IMG/VR virus record: IMGVR_UViG_3300046001_002141
Span: 1 to 37,880 of that record
Reading direction: 5' to 3' (one strand)
DNA length: 37,880 bases
Source of the DNA: a virus
Below, in pieces: positions 14,886 through 22,834 of this stretch. A program made the translations under genes and the position numbers. The notes under the pieces were generated by a model, which saw nothing but the letters and a program-made list of their open reading frames with translations, made no database searches and was not told the DNA's origin. The stretch's first letter is position 1. Every line of letters starts with the position of its first letter.

Positions 14886-15098
14886 ATGGAACTAAAAAAG
14901 AAAGATAACAGAGGTGGTAAGAGACTTGGTGCTGGTCATCCTTTTAAGTATGGTGAGAAGACAATCAACATTACATTTAGAATCCCAACTTCGCATAAGG
15001 AACTCATCAAGGTAATGGTCAAGCAGTATCTTGATAGGGTGAGTGATGAACATAAATCAAACAAACCAACTAAACCTGAACAACATTATGGCTGCTGA
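14886..15098 (+). CDS. Small basic protein (RGGKRLGAG family)
   Basis: A 70-residue protein from ATG 14886 (a TTG reading from 14877 would add three residues). The N-terminus DNRGGKRLGAGHPFKYGEKT followed by a ribbon-like INITFRIPTSHKEL helix is a common small DNA-binding layout in phages and mobile elements, where the second half resembles a ribbon-helix-helix. A transcription regulator is plausible. It overlaps the next gene by 11 bases. Confidence 0.6.
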   Translation: MELKKKDNRGGKRLGAGHPFKYGEKTINITFRIPTSHKELIKVMVKQYLDRVSDEHKSNKPTKPEQHYGC

Positions 15099-15309
15099 AC
15101 AATCTGTTATTGAACTAATCTTTGAACAACAAAACGAATTGACCATTGATGATTTTAATCTATGGCTAACATCTAACTATGAAGAGTTAAAGTCTCAGCA
15201 TAAGTTAGAAGTAATGGGTGCATTTGATTGTGGTCAAGAGGATGCATATAAGAGTGGATTCTCAACTCACGGCTCATCTGTATTTTATAAAGAGTCTTAT
15301 GGAGAGTAA
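15088..15309 (+). CDS. Small paralogous protein 1 of the YGE array
   Basis: About 73 residues from ATG 15088 (an in-frame ATG at 15043 would lie deep in the previous gene). Plan: helix, VMGAFDCGQEDAYKSGF, then SSVFYKESYGE at the end. The two following genes share this plan. The codons for the last residues YGE (TAT GGA GAG) contain the ATG GAG start of the next gene in another frame, giving an 11-base overlap. Function unknown. Confidence 0.6.
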   Translation: MAAEQSVIELIFEQQNELTIDDFNLWLTSNYEELKSQHKLEVMGAFDCGQEDAYKSGFSTHGSSVFYKESYGE

Positions 15310-15532
15310 GCAGTTAGCAGTTGATTGGCTGGTTGAAAAGATTAAGGCAGCCAAACCCAATTTCAAATTTGATTCTCTGATTAGAGAAGCCAAAGAAATG
15401 GAGAAGCATCAGATAATGAATGCTATTGGTGTAGGTAGTTACTTTGACCCAGTATTCCCCGACAAATATCATTATAGAGCAGAAGACCATTATACCCTAA
15501 CATATGGAGAATCAGAAACAATCAGCAGTTGA
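15299..15532 (+). CDS. Small paralogous protein 2 of the YGE array
   Basis: A 77-residue protein from ATG 15299, which falls in the TATGGAGAG of the previous gene end. The longer reading from 15218 would overlap most of that gene and is not credible. Shared features: MESKQLAVDWLVEKI at the start, EMEKHQIMNAI in the middle, RAEDHYTLTYGE near the end. Close paralogue of the next gene. Function unknown. Confidence 0.65.
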   Translation: MESKQLAVDWLVEKIKAAKPNFKFDSLIREAKEMEKHQIMNAIGVGSYFDPVFPDKYHYRAEDHYTLTYGESETISS

Positions 15533-15725
15533 GTGGTTATTAGAGCAGATACATTCAACAATTTCTACATCATTAAGTGATGTCTGCATTAAAGAACTTA
15601 TTGAGATTTCCAAAGCAATGGAGAAGCATCAGATAATTGAAGCATATGAACAAGGAGAATCAGAGTGGACACCATTTGAATTTAAGACTGCACAAGACTA
15701 CTACACCTCATCCTATGGAAAGTAA
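15504..15725 (+). CDS. Small paralogous protein 3 of the YGE array
   Basis: A 73-residue protein starting again within the ATATGGAGAA of the preceding gene. MENQKQSAVEWLLEQIHS, AMEKHQIIEAYEQGESEW and TAQDYYTSSYGK line up with protein 2. It overlaps protein 2 by 29 bases and its YGK end holds the ATG of the next gene at 15715. Function unknown. Confidence 0.65.
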   Translation: MENQKQSAVEWLLEQIHSTISTSLSDVCIKELIEISKAMEKHQIIEAYEQGESEWTPFEFKTAQDYYTSSYGK

Positions 15726-16098
15726 TCTACTACTTATACCTTGTGCAATTGAATCAGTAGCCACAAGACGAGATAAGACCTTAAAGGTAGTCATTGGTAC
15801 ACAAGAACTATCACCAGCAAAGGCAGCAGAGTTATTCAACCAATGGACATCAGGTGTAGGTGTTATGGCATTCAAAGGTGAGGCATTCAATTACAATGAT
15901 GAAGAGTTACTCAAGTCAATGAAGATAGATGCAGAGGAGATGGGAAGCAAGACACCCAGTCAAAGGTTGAGGTCTTGCCTCTATGTATTGTTTGAACGCA
16001 ATCCTGAAGGCTTTAATGACTTCAATACCTACTATGCATCAATGATGGATAAGTTCATTGATATGGTCAAGAAACGAATTGACACCTACCAACTATGA
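15715..16098 (+). CDS. Conserved Bacteroidetes phage protein, unknown
   Basis: A 127-residue protein from ATG 15715; the longer reading from 15637 lies over paralogue 3. It has a beta-rich first half (TLKVVIGTQELSPAKAAELF) and a helical second half (TPSQRLRSCLYVLFERNPEG, YYASMMDKFIDMVKKRID). I recall similar proteins before the terminase in Bacteroidetes phages, of unknown function. Its stop overlaps the next start (ATGA). Confidence 0.65.
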   Translation: MESNLLLIPCAIESVATRRDKTLKVVIGTQELSPAKAAELFNQWTSGVGVMAFKGEAFNYNDEELLKSMKIDAEEMGSKTPSQRLRSCLYVLFERNPEGFNDFNTYYASMMDKFIDMVKKRIDTYQL

Positions 16099-16481
16099 AC
16101 AAGACCCACACCATACAAGATTCAAGTGGTAATAAGTTAATTGCCTCTCACAAGGATTCAATCATCAATCTATCATTGCTACTTGCTGATGGTAAGAAGA
16201 GAGCCATAGGTCAGATTGATAAGGTCACAAGAACTCTAAGGCTTGTAAGGTCAAGGTCTAAGCATCTTATGAGAGTCAATAACTCATATGGCATAAACTA
16301 CTACCTCATTGAGAATGGTCAGACCTTTGACAAGGTTGAGATAGTTGATGAGCAGAATACTTGGGTAGTGCCTAAAGAATATATCATTGAGCATTGCACC
16401 ACGATGAACTTTAAGACTCAGGGATTTGAACTACAGAAGTTCATATCACTTGATAAACTAAATTCTTATGTAACTTTGTAG
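16095..16481 (+). CDS. Conserved phage protein before the terminase, unknown
   Basis: A 128-residue protein with a beta-rich layout (HTIQDSSGNKLIASHKDSII, RAIGQIDKVTRTLRLVRSR, YLIENGQTFDKVEIVD, FELQKFISLDKLNSYV). I recall this type near terminase genes of Bacteroidetes phages without a known role. It begins at an ATGA overlap and ends two bases before the TerS start. Confidence 0.65.
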   Translation: MNKTHTIQDSSGNKLIASHKDSIINLSLLLADGKKRAIGQIDKVTRTLRLVRSRSKHLMRVNNSYGINYYLIENGQTFDKVEIVDEQNTWVVPKEYIIEHCTTMNFKTQGFELQKFISLDKLNSYVTL

Positions 16482-16483
16482 CT

Positions 16484-16930
16484 ATGGAAGCACAAGACGA
16501 ACCAAACAAGGGAGGTAGACCAACTAAGTATAAGGAGGCATTCAATGACCAAGTCTTTGAAATGGCTCTTCTTGGTTTATCAGATAGCCAAATGGCAAAC
16601 ATCTTAGGTATAACTGAACAAACATTAAACAATTGGAAAACCGAACACCCAATGTTTTTTGAGTCGTTAACGCAAGGGAAAGAGAATGCTGACGGCAAAG
16701 TAGCAAGGGCAATGTACAAGAGAGCATTGGGTCTTACAATCATTGAGGAGGCATTGACAAAGGATGGTCAGGTAGTTCAGTTGAGAAAAGAACTTCCTCC
16801 TGATACACCAGCAGCAAAGCATTGGTTAGCCAATCGACAAAGAAAACTTTGGGCAAACAATGGTGAGTCAACATTCAATACGACTGAGCCACTAATCATT
16901 ATACGAACTGAGGGAGACAAGGATGAATGA
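16484..16930 (+). CDS. terS: Terminase small subunit
   Basis: A 148-residue protein that recognises phage DNA for packaging. The N-terminus NKGGRPTKYKEAFNDQVFEM is followed by a helix-turn-helix (LSDSQMANILGITEQTLNNW) and then a helical region (KVARAMYKRALGLT) and a proline segment (LPPDTPAAKHWLANRQRKLW), all typical for phage small terminases. It overlaps the large subunit by 4 bases (ATGA), as is usual. Confidence 0.9.
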   Translation: MEAQDEPNKGGRPTKYKEAFNDQVFEMALLGLSDSQMANILGITEQTLNNWKTEHPMFFESLTQGKENADGKVARAMYKRALGLTIIEEALTKDGQVVQLRKELPPDTPAAKHWLANRQRKLWANNGESTFNTTEPLIIIRTEGDKDE

Positions 16931-18207
16931 GTTTCAAACTAACCAAGAGGCAGACTACTGCATATGACTTAGCAGTCAATGGAGTCAAGAAGGTTATAGT
17001 GTTTGGAGGCGCAATACGTGGAGGTAAGACCTACTGGTTGCTGCTAACACTATCATCACTCTGCTTACTCTATCCCAAGTCAAGATGGGTAATCATTCGT
17101 AAGACCTTACCTGACCTGAAGAGGACTACCTTTCCATCATTCTCATCAATACTCAATGATGGATTGTATGAGTATATCAGTTCGTGGAATCGTGAGACCA
17201 ATGTGGTTACGTTCACCAATGGTTCAGAGTTAATCTTTATGGCTGAGAGTTATGATGATGACAAGGACTTGAATAGGTTCAGAGGACTTGAGGTGAATGG
17301 TGCTGGACTTGATGAGGTCAATGAACTACAAGAAGCAACATTCTATAAGGTTCAAGAACGTATAGGTAGTTGGAATAAGGCTATAGGTCAAGTACCCATT
17401 GTTTGCCTTGCCACTTGCAATCCAGCCAACAACTGGGTCAAGTCAGTTATCTATGATAGATGGAGGAGTGATACACTACCTGACAAGTGGGCATACATCA
17501 ACTCACGCATCACAGATAATCCATACATCAGTCAAGAGTATCTTGAGTCATTGAAGGAACTGCCACCAATCCAGTATGCAAGATTCGTAGAGGGTGACTG
17601 GGATGTGATGGATGAGGTAAGTAATCCATTCTTGTATGCTTGGGATGACCAAAGGCACATAGATGATTCACTAACTCTCAACCCTCACCTACCAGTATTC
17701 GTATCTGTGGATTTCAACATCAACCCACTCTCAGCATTAATCATCCAGCAACACACAACTAAAGGTTGTTCAGTCATTGGTGAGATAAACATTGACAAGG
17801 GTAGTATAGATGCATTCTGTGATTACGTGGAAGGATTGAATATACCAAGAGGTATGCTAAGAATAACTGGTGATGCAATGGGCAATGGTAGGAGCATTCA
17901 GCAACGTGATAACTCATCAGCCTATACCCAAATCAAAAGAAGGTTACACCTTGCAGATAGTCAGATAATCATACCAGCGAATCCTACCCACTACAATAGT
18001 CGAATAGACTGCAACAATGCACTAACTCGTCTTGAGATAAAGGTGAACTCAGTTAGGTGTAAATCATTCGTGTATGATTGTAAACAAGTCCAATGCAATG
18101 CTGATGGAGGAATCATTAAGAGCAATCGAAAAAACTTATCAGAGAGAGCAGATTTTCTTGATTGTTTCCGTTACTTTGTGAATTCAATTTTAAAACGATA
18201 CCTATGA
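16927..18207 (+). CDS. terL: Terminase large subunit
   Basis: A 426-residue packaging ATPase and nuclease. Walker A FGGAIRGGKTY (26-36), Walker B NGAGLDEVNE (124-133 area), coupling motif LATCNPANN (161-169), then the RNase H-like nuclease with VSVDFNINP (D262), ITGDAMGNG (D316) and the C-terminal ERADFLDCFRYF acidic pair. Length and motif order are usual. It cuts concatemers and pumps DNA into the prohead via the portal, which lies 10 kb downstream, an unusual distance. Its stop overlaps the next gene start. Confidence 0.95.
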   Translation: MSFKLTKRQTTAYDLAVNGVKKVIVFGGAIRGGKTYWLLLTLSSLCLLYPKSRWVIIRKTLPDLKRTTFPSFSSILNDGLYEYISSWNRETNVVTFTNGSELIFMAESYDDDKDLNRFRGLEVNGAGLDEVNELQEATFYKVQERIGSWNKAIGQVPIVCLATCNPANNWVKSVIYDRWRSDTLPDKWAYINSRITDNPYISQEYLESLKELPPIQYARFVEGDWDVMDEVSNPFLYAWDDQRHIDDSLTLNPHLPVFVSVDFNINPLSALIIQQHTTKGCSVIGEINIDKGSIDAFCDYVEGLNIPRGMLRITGDAMGNGRSIQQRDNSSAYTQIKRRLHLADSQIIIPANPTHYNSRIDCNNALTRLEIKVNSVRCKSFVYDCKQVQCNADGGIIKSNRKNLSERADFLDCFRYFVNSILKRYL

Positions 18208-18551
18208 GCATTTGTTCACCTTGTTACGACTCAGGCAGTTATGTTGATGTATGTGCTACTGGTCTCACCTTTGGGGTGGCTGAACCTGACACCTCTTACC
18301 TTGTATGCATCCAGTATAAGGCTACTGGTCGCATTCAGACCTTTGTAAGCATTAGTGATGAGTTTGGTAACATTACCATTGAAGGAGTCTTGATTGACCC
18401 ACTACAAGGCTATACTCTTTGGATAACAACTGATACACCAAATGGTACAAGGCAAGACCTGACCATAGGTGAAGTCACCTATACTTGCATTGATTTCTCA
18501 ATTGCTGTAAGTGATGTTGAACCATCAATAGTTAACCTGACCAATGAGTAA
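18204..18551 (+). CDS. Virion-region protein, unknown
   Basis: A 115-residue protein from ATG 18204 (ATGA overlap with terL); the earlier in-frame ATG at 18162 is inside terL. Beta-rich with several Cys (CSPCYDSGSYVDVCATG), YLVCIQYKATGRIQTFVSI and GYTLWITTD. The style resembles small virion or baseplate proteins of Bacteroidetes phages. It overlaps the next start by 8 bases. Confidence 0.6.
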   Translation: MSICSPCYDSGSYVDVCATGLTFGVAEPDTSYLVCIQYKATGRIQTFVSISDEFGNITIEGVLIDPLQGYTLWITTDTPNGTRQDLTIGEVTYTCIDFSIAVSDVEPSIVNLTNE

Positions 18552-18750
18552 GCTATCTGCAATCATCAGAGGGTGGTACTACTACCTTACTGCCAACAAG
18601 AAGTCAAGGGAACTCAGCAAGGGTAGGACTGCCATATGTAACAACTGCCAACATCGTTACAAGCCACTCAACATATGTAACTCTTGTGGTTGCTTTCTTC
18701 CAGCTAAGACAAGGGTAGAGGATGCACAATGCCCTCACGAATACTGGTGA
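18544..18750 (+). CDS. Small zinc-ribbon protein (DUF6171-like)
   Basis: A 68-residue protein with ICNNCQH, ICNSCGCFL and a late Cys (DAQCPHEYW), that is two CxxC sites and extra cysteines, a structural zinc fold. The sequence plan is one I know from Bacteroidetes phages (DUF6171-like). It lies between structural genes; function unknown. Confidence 0.65.
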   Translation: MSKLSAIIRGWYYYLTANKKSRELSKGRTAICNNCQHRYKPLNICNSCGCFLPAKTRVEDAQCPHEYW

Positions 18751-18753
18751 GAT

Positions 18754-19014
18754 ATGGCTAACTTCATAATCTTACAATCGACCCTAATTGAATACAACAA
18801 GAGTATAGAAGATGAAGCATTACAAGAACTATCTGCAATTGATTTAGGTGACTGCAAGGTGCTGGTCAATGTCAATCATATAATGATGGTGGTAGAGAAT
18901 CAAGGAACTACAATACTAACCTTGACCAACTTGGATAGGCTGGTCAGCAATAATAACATTGATGAAGTTATACAGAAGATTAATGCCTCACAAGTGGTTG
19001 CATCTATTCAATAG
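18754..19014 (+). CDS. Small virion-region protein, unknown
   Basis: An 86-residue protein with a mixed alpha/beta pattern (CKVLVNVNHIMMVVENQG, TTILTLTNLDRLV). No family recognised. It overlaps the following chaperone-like gene by 29 bases if that starts at 18986. Confidence 0.55.
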   Translation: MANFIILQSTLIEYNKSIEDEALQELSAIDLGDCKVLVNVNHIMMVVENQGTTILTLTNLDRLVSNNNIDEVIQKINASQVVASIQ

Positions 19015-19612
19015 ATGGAATCAGAAGCAGACCAGTTACAACTTGGTAAAGGTATTCACTAACGATGGTTACGACTACCTACGATTCCCAAAAGAAACGA
19101 ATATGCCATTGGAAAGGTTTTCAATGTCTATGGCATTACTTGAGCGTTTAAGTTCAGGTATTAGTGGAAGTGAAATGGAAGGCATACTGGAAGGTATGGA
19201 GAAGGCATTAGCTGCTGGTCTATCCAATCCAAAGAATGCTGCATTAGTTGCTACCTACATTCACATCATACGTGAACGTCAAGACACCATCATACATCGT
19301 GACCTACTACTCAACATTGCAGCCACTTGGTTAATAAGAGATGATGAAGACCCTACAATCATAAACAACGATATTCATAAAGAGAAACTTGATGTGTTTG
19401 AAAAGATGTGCAAGGAGGGTTCACACGATTTTTTTACTCGTGTGGCTATAGAGCCGCTAACACCCTTAATGTCTATGTCTCCAGAAGATTTTCAGAAATT
19501 ATGGGAGTACAACGTACAGGCACAACGCAACCTAATCAAAGCATTGACCCACTTAGATTCTCTCCACGATACAGAGCGAGTGAAACGACCACGAGAATTA
19601 AAACTCAAGTGA
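18986..19612 (+). CDS. Tail assembly chaperone-like protein
   Basis: A 208-residue helical protein from ATG 18986 (18959 is an in-frame alternative). It precedes the tape measure gene, where siphophages usually encode the G/GT chaperone pair. Features: SMALLERLSSGISGSEME, a helical middle, and a C-terminal part (PLTPLMSMSPEDFQKLWEY). A run of seven T at 19429-19435 is read as GAT TTT TTT ACT, a T TTT TTT slippery heptamer in the right phase for a -1 shift into a long open frame to 19722. Role is inferred from position and the shift site. Confidence 0.7.
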   Translation, partial: PHKWLHLFNRWNQKQTSYNLVKVFTNDGYDYLRFPKETNMPLERFSMSMALLERLSSGISGSEMEGILEGMEKALAAGLSNPKNAALVATYIHIIRERQDTIIHRDLLLNIAATWLIRDDEDPTIINNDIHKEKLDVFEKMCKEGSHDFFTRVAIEPLTPLMSMSPEDFQKLWEYNVQAQRNLIKALTHLDSLHDTERVKRPRELKLK

Positions 19613-19722
19613 TGACTATTGTTGAGGGTGATGTGGTAGCATACAATCAACTAATGCATAGTGATGTTGATTTATTTATTACTAAATTTGAATCGTTCAT
19701 AAAATCTCAACAACGTGGCTAA
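19612..19722 (+). CDS. Small coupled ORF or frameshifted C-terminus of the tail chaperone
   Basis: A 36-codon ORF beginning at TGATG with the previous stop (ATG 19612), in the frame that is open from before 19408. It may be translated alone by coupling, or form the end of a -1 frameshift product from the T TTT TTT site at 19429. Sequence MTIVEGDVVAYNQLM, FITKFESFIKS is helical and protein-like. Its end overlaps the tape measure start by 8 bases. Confidence 0.55.
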   Translation: MTIVEGDVVAYNQLMHSDVDLFITKFESFIKSQQRG

Positions 19723-22700
19723 AGTTATAATTGAATATGAAGCACAAGCAGCATCGTTAAAGGCGGTAACTGATACAATCATCAATGCCAATAAGCAGAT
19801 TAGTGATTCTGCTCAGACATCAGCAAACTTAGCTAATGAAGTTTATAAGTCTTTAGGTAAATCAATATCTTCTGCATTCGCATCTAAAGATGTACAAAAG
19901 GCACTTGATGCAAATGTTAAATCAGTTAACTCTTCTAAAGATTCAATTGTTAAATTAAATGAAGAATCTATTAAGTATGCTAAAGCTGGTGCATCATTAG
20001 CAAATGGAATAAAAAATACTGGTATTGAAGCATTGAAGGCCAATAAAGAAATTAGCAGTTTGCAACAAACAATATTTACATTAGGCAAGAATAGTAATAA
20101 TACTGGAGAAAAGTCACAATCATTAAAGGCAAGATTAGCAGAATTAAAAGCACAGATAAGTGCTTTAGATGCGGCTGGTCAATCAGGTAGTGATGCATTT
20201 GAGCAATTATCAGTTGAGGCTGGTAAACTTGCTGACCAAGCTGGTGACACACAAGAAAGAATTAGAACATTAGCATCTGACACATTTAAGTTTGATGCAG
20301 CCATTGGTGCAGTTAAAGGACTTGCGTCAGTATTTGCAGTTGCTCAAGGTAGTGCTGCTATTTTTGGTATTGAAAGTGAAGACCTTAACAAGTCTATAGC
20401 ACGAACACAAGCATCAGTAGCATTACTAACTGGATTGCAAGAAATAGCAAATTTAGTAACTGGTCAAGGTGCTACAAAGATTGCCTTACAAAATTTATTC
20501 TTAAAAGATAAGGTAGTAGTGACAAATGTTGCTACTGCATCTGTTGTTGCATTAACAACTGCTGAAGAAGGTGCAGCGGTAGCAACATTAGCCACAAAGA
20601 AGACTCTTGACTTATTAAAGGTATCTATCGCAGCAACTGGTATAGGTGCATTCGTTCTTTTGTTTGGTGCTTTGTATAAAATATACGAACAGAATGCAGA
20701 AGCCAATAAGAAATACAAAGAAGCATTAGACGAATCAGAAAAGTCAATTAAAAACAATAAGGAAACATTAAAAGACTTTGCTAACACCCAAGAAACTGCT
20801 AAAGATAATTTAGCAATATTACTAAATCAAGAAACTGCAACATCAGTTGCAAGAAAGAATGCATTGAAGGAACAACAAGATGCTATTAAAAATGGTATTA
20901 AACCACAAGTTGTTGCAATACAAAATCTACTTGTTGAACAGAAAAAATTAGAAGAGCAGATAAAGAAAAATGAGGAAGCATCAAAGACTGCTAATAAATC
21001 TGCAAGGTTTGATGCTGAAGGTAAAGTTGCTTTAGCTGGTCAAGAAATCGCTGCCGACAATACTGCAAACTTAGAAAAGTTAGCAAATTTAAAAAAGGCA
21101 TTGGATAAAACTAATGCAGCAAAAGCTGAACTAACTAAAAAAGGAAATGAAGCAGCACTTGCTATAAATGCAGAATTTGATAAGAAAGAATTAGATGAAC
21201 AAACTGAAAAGAACAATAAGTTAAATGATGAATTGTTAAAGTCTGCATTAAACAGATTAAAGATTAGACAATTGACATTTGGTGAATCGGTTCAAACATC
21301 AATTGATATAGCTAAGAAAGAATCAGAAATTGAGATTAACTCAGCTAAAGGTAGTATCAAGAATGCAAAGTTAAGAGCATCAACTATTGCATTGATTCAA
21401 GCACAATTAGCAAATACTATATCTAAGATTAATCTTGATGCTACTAATAGAGCAATAGAAGATGAAGTAAAGTTGATAGAAGCAAAGAAGGTATTGAATA
21501 CTGCTACTATTGAAGATGAGATAAAACAAGCAAATCTTTCTTTTACTGCTGAAAAAAATAGTCTTGAAGCAAGAATAAAATTAAATCAATCAACAGATGC
21601 TGACCTTGAATTACTCAAGGCTAATCACGAAAAAAAGATTATAGATATAACCAGCAGAGCAATTCAAGAAGAATACAATTTAAGAGTTCAGGCATTTGAA
21701 TTAAGAAAATTGTTAGGTGCTACTACTTTAGCAGAAGAATTGAGTTTGATTCGTGCAAGAGGTGAAGCAGAATTGAAAGCAAATGAATTATCTAATAGTT
21801 CACTTGTTGTCAAAGAGGCTAACAGAAAGGCTATCATAGCTAAGACTGATAATGACATTACTCAAGCTAAAATAGTAGAAGCAAATAAACGTATTGACAT
21901 TGAGAATGCAACTGCACAAGCAGCAGTAACATTAGGTACATCTACATACGACCAAAGAGTAAAGTTGATAACTGATGAAGGTCAGAAACAAATAAACTCA
22001 TTGGATAAAAAGAAAATGACTGAGGAAGAGTATAATGCAGCAGTCATTAAGATTAATGCAGATACAACTGCTAAGTTGAATGCAGAGCAACAAGCACGAT
22101 TAGATAAGGTATTTGAGTATGCAAATGCAGTAGTTAATGTATTCTCAGGTATCAATGATTTGAGTAAACAAGCAACAGAGCAGAGGGTATCAGATATAAC
22201 TGCATCAAGTGAGGCTGAGTTAAAAGCCATCAATGATTCAGATGCATTAGAACGTGATAAGATTAAACAACGTGCAGCATTAGAAAATAGAACTCAAGCA
22301 GCCATATCTGCTGAGAAAACAAAACAAGCAAATAGAGATAAGGCACTTGCATTATTTCAAGCAACAGTATCTACTGCAAGGGCAGTAGCAGAGGCATTAC
22401 CTAACATAGCATTATCAATCATAGTAGGTGCTGCTGGTGCAATTCAGATAGCAGCCATTGCTGCACAGCCTATACCTAAGTTTGAAAAGGGTGGTGAGAT
22501 TGGCGGTAAGAGACATAGTGAAGGTGGCACGATGGTAGAAGCAGAGCAAGGTGAGTACATCGTTAATAGAAAACAAACATCTGCCCATCGTAGAGAATTG
22601 AATGCATTAAATCAATCCTCAGATGCCTTTAAGAAGATAATTCAAGATAGGTATGTTAGACCAGCATTGATGAACTATATGCTTAACTCTAAATCTAAAG

Positions 22701-22834
22701 AGATGGGTGTTAATGTCAATGCCACTCTTAACTCTAAAACAATGGAATCAGAGTTAAAGGGATTAAGAAAAGATTTAAGAAACGATAAGAGACAATACAA
22801 TAATTCAATTGACCAAAGATACCAATGGCAGTAG
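19715..22834 (+). CDS. Tail tape measure protein
   Basis: A 1039-residue protein starting with GTG (no in-frame ATG nearby). Long helical, Ala/Lys/Glu-rich body with coiled-coil stretches, a hydrophobic stretch near residues 300-325 (VSIAATGIGAFVLLFGALYK) and another near the C-terminus (IALSIIVGAAGAIQIAAIAA), then a Gly-rich KFEKGGEIGGKRHSEGG module typical of tape measure ends. It sets tail length: about 1.5 angstrom per residue would mean a tail near 150 nm. It follows the chaperone and precedes the distal tail genes. Confidence 0.9.
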   Translation: MAKVIIEYEAQAASLKAVTDTIINANKQISDSAQTSANLANEVYKSLGKSISSAFASKDVQKALDANVKSVNSSKDSIVKLNEESIKYAKAGASLANGIKNTGIEALKANKEISSLQQTIFTLGKNSNNTGEKSQSLKARLAELKAQISALDAAGQSGSDAFEQLSVEAGKLADQAGDTQERIRTLASDTFKFDAAIGAVKGLASVFAVAQGSAAIFGIESEDLNKSIARTQASVALLTGLQEIANLVTGQGATKIALQNLFLKDKVVVTNVATASVVALTTAEEGAAVATLATKKTLDLLKVSIAATGIGAFVLLFGALYKIYEQNAEANKKYKEALDESEKSIKNNKETLKDFANTQETAKDNLAILLNQETATSVARKNALKEQQDAIKNGIKPQVVAIQNLLVEQKKLEEQIKKNEEASKTANKSARFDAEGKVALAGQEIAADNTANLEKLANLKKALDKTNAAKAELTKKGNEAALAINAEFDKKELDEQTEKNNKLNDELLKSALNRLKIRQLTFGESVQTSIDIAKKESEIEINSAKGSIKNAKLRASTIALIQAQLANTISKINLDATNRAIEDEVKLIEAKKVLNTATIEDEIKQANLSFTAEKNSLEARIKLNQSTDADLELLKANHEKKIIDITSRAIQEEYNLRVQAFELRKLLGATTLAEELSLIRARGEAELKANELSNSSLVVKEANRKAIIAKTDNDITQAKIVEANKRIDIENATAQAAVTLGTSTYDQRVKLITDEGQKQINSLDKKKMTEEEYNAAVIKINADTTAKLNAEQQARLDKVFEYANAVVNVFSGINDLSKQATEQRVSDITASSEAELKAINDSDALERDKIKQRAALENRTQAAISAEKTKQANRDKALALFQATVSTARAVAEALPNIALSIIVGAAGAIQIAAIAAQPIPKFEKGGEIGGKRHSEGGTMVEAEQGEYIVNRKQTSAHRRELNALNQSSDAFKKIIQDRYVRPALMNYMLNSKSKEMGVNVNATLNSKTMESELKGLRKDLRNDKRQYNNSIDQRYQWQ

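Noticed and set aside
15218-15298. Long start of the second YGE-array gene
   Set aside because: It would overlap almost half of the previous gene in another frame; ATG 15299 fits the start pattern of its paralogues.
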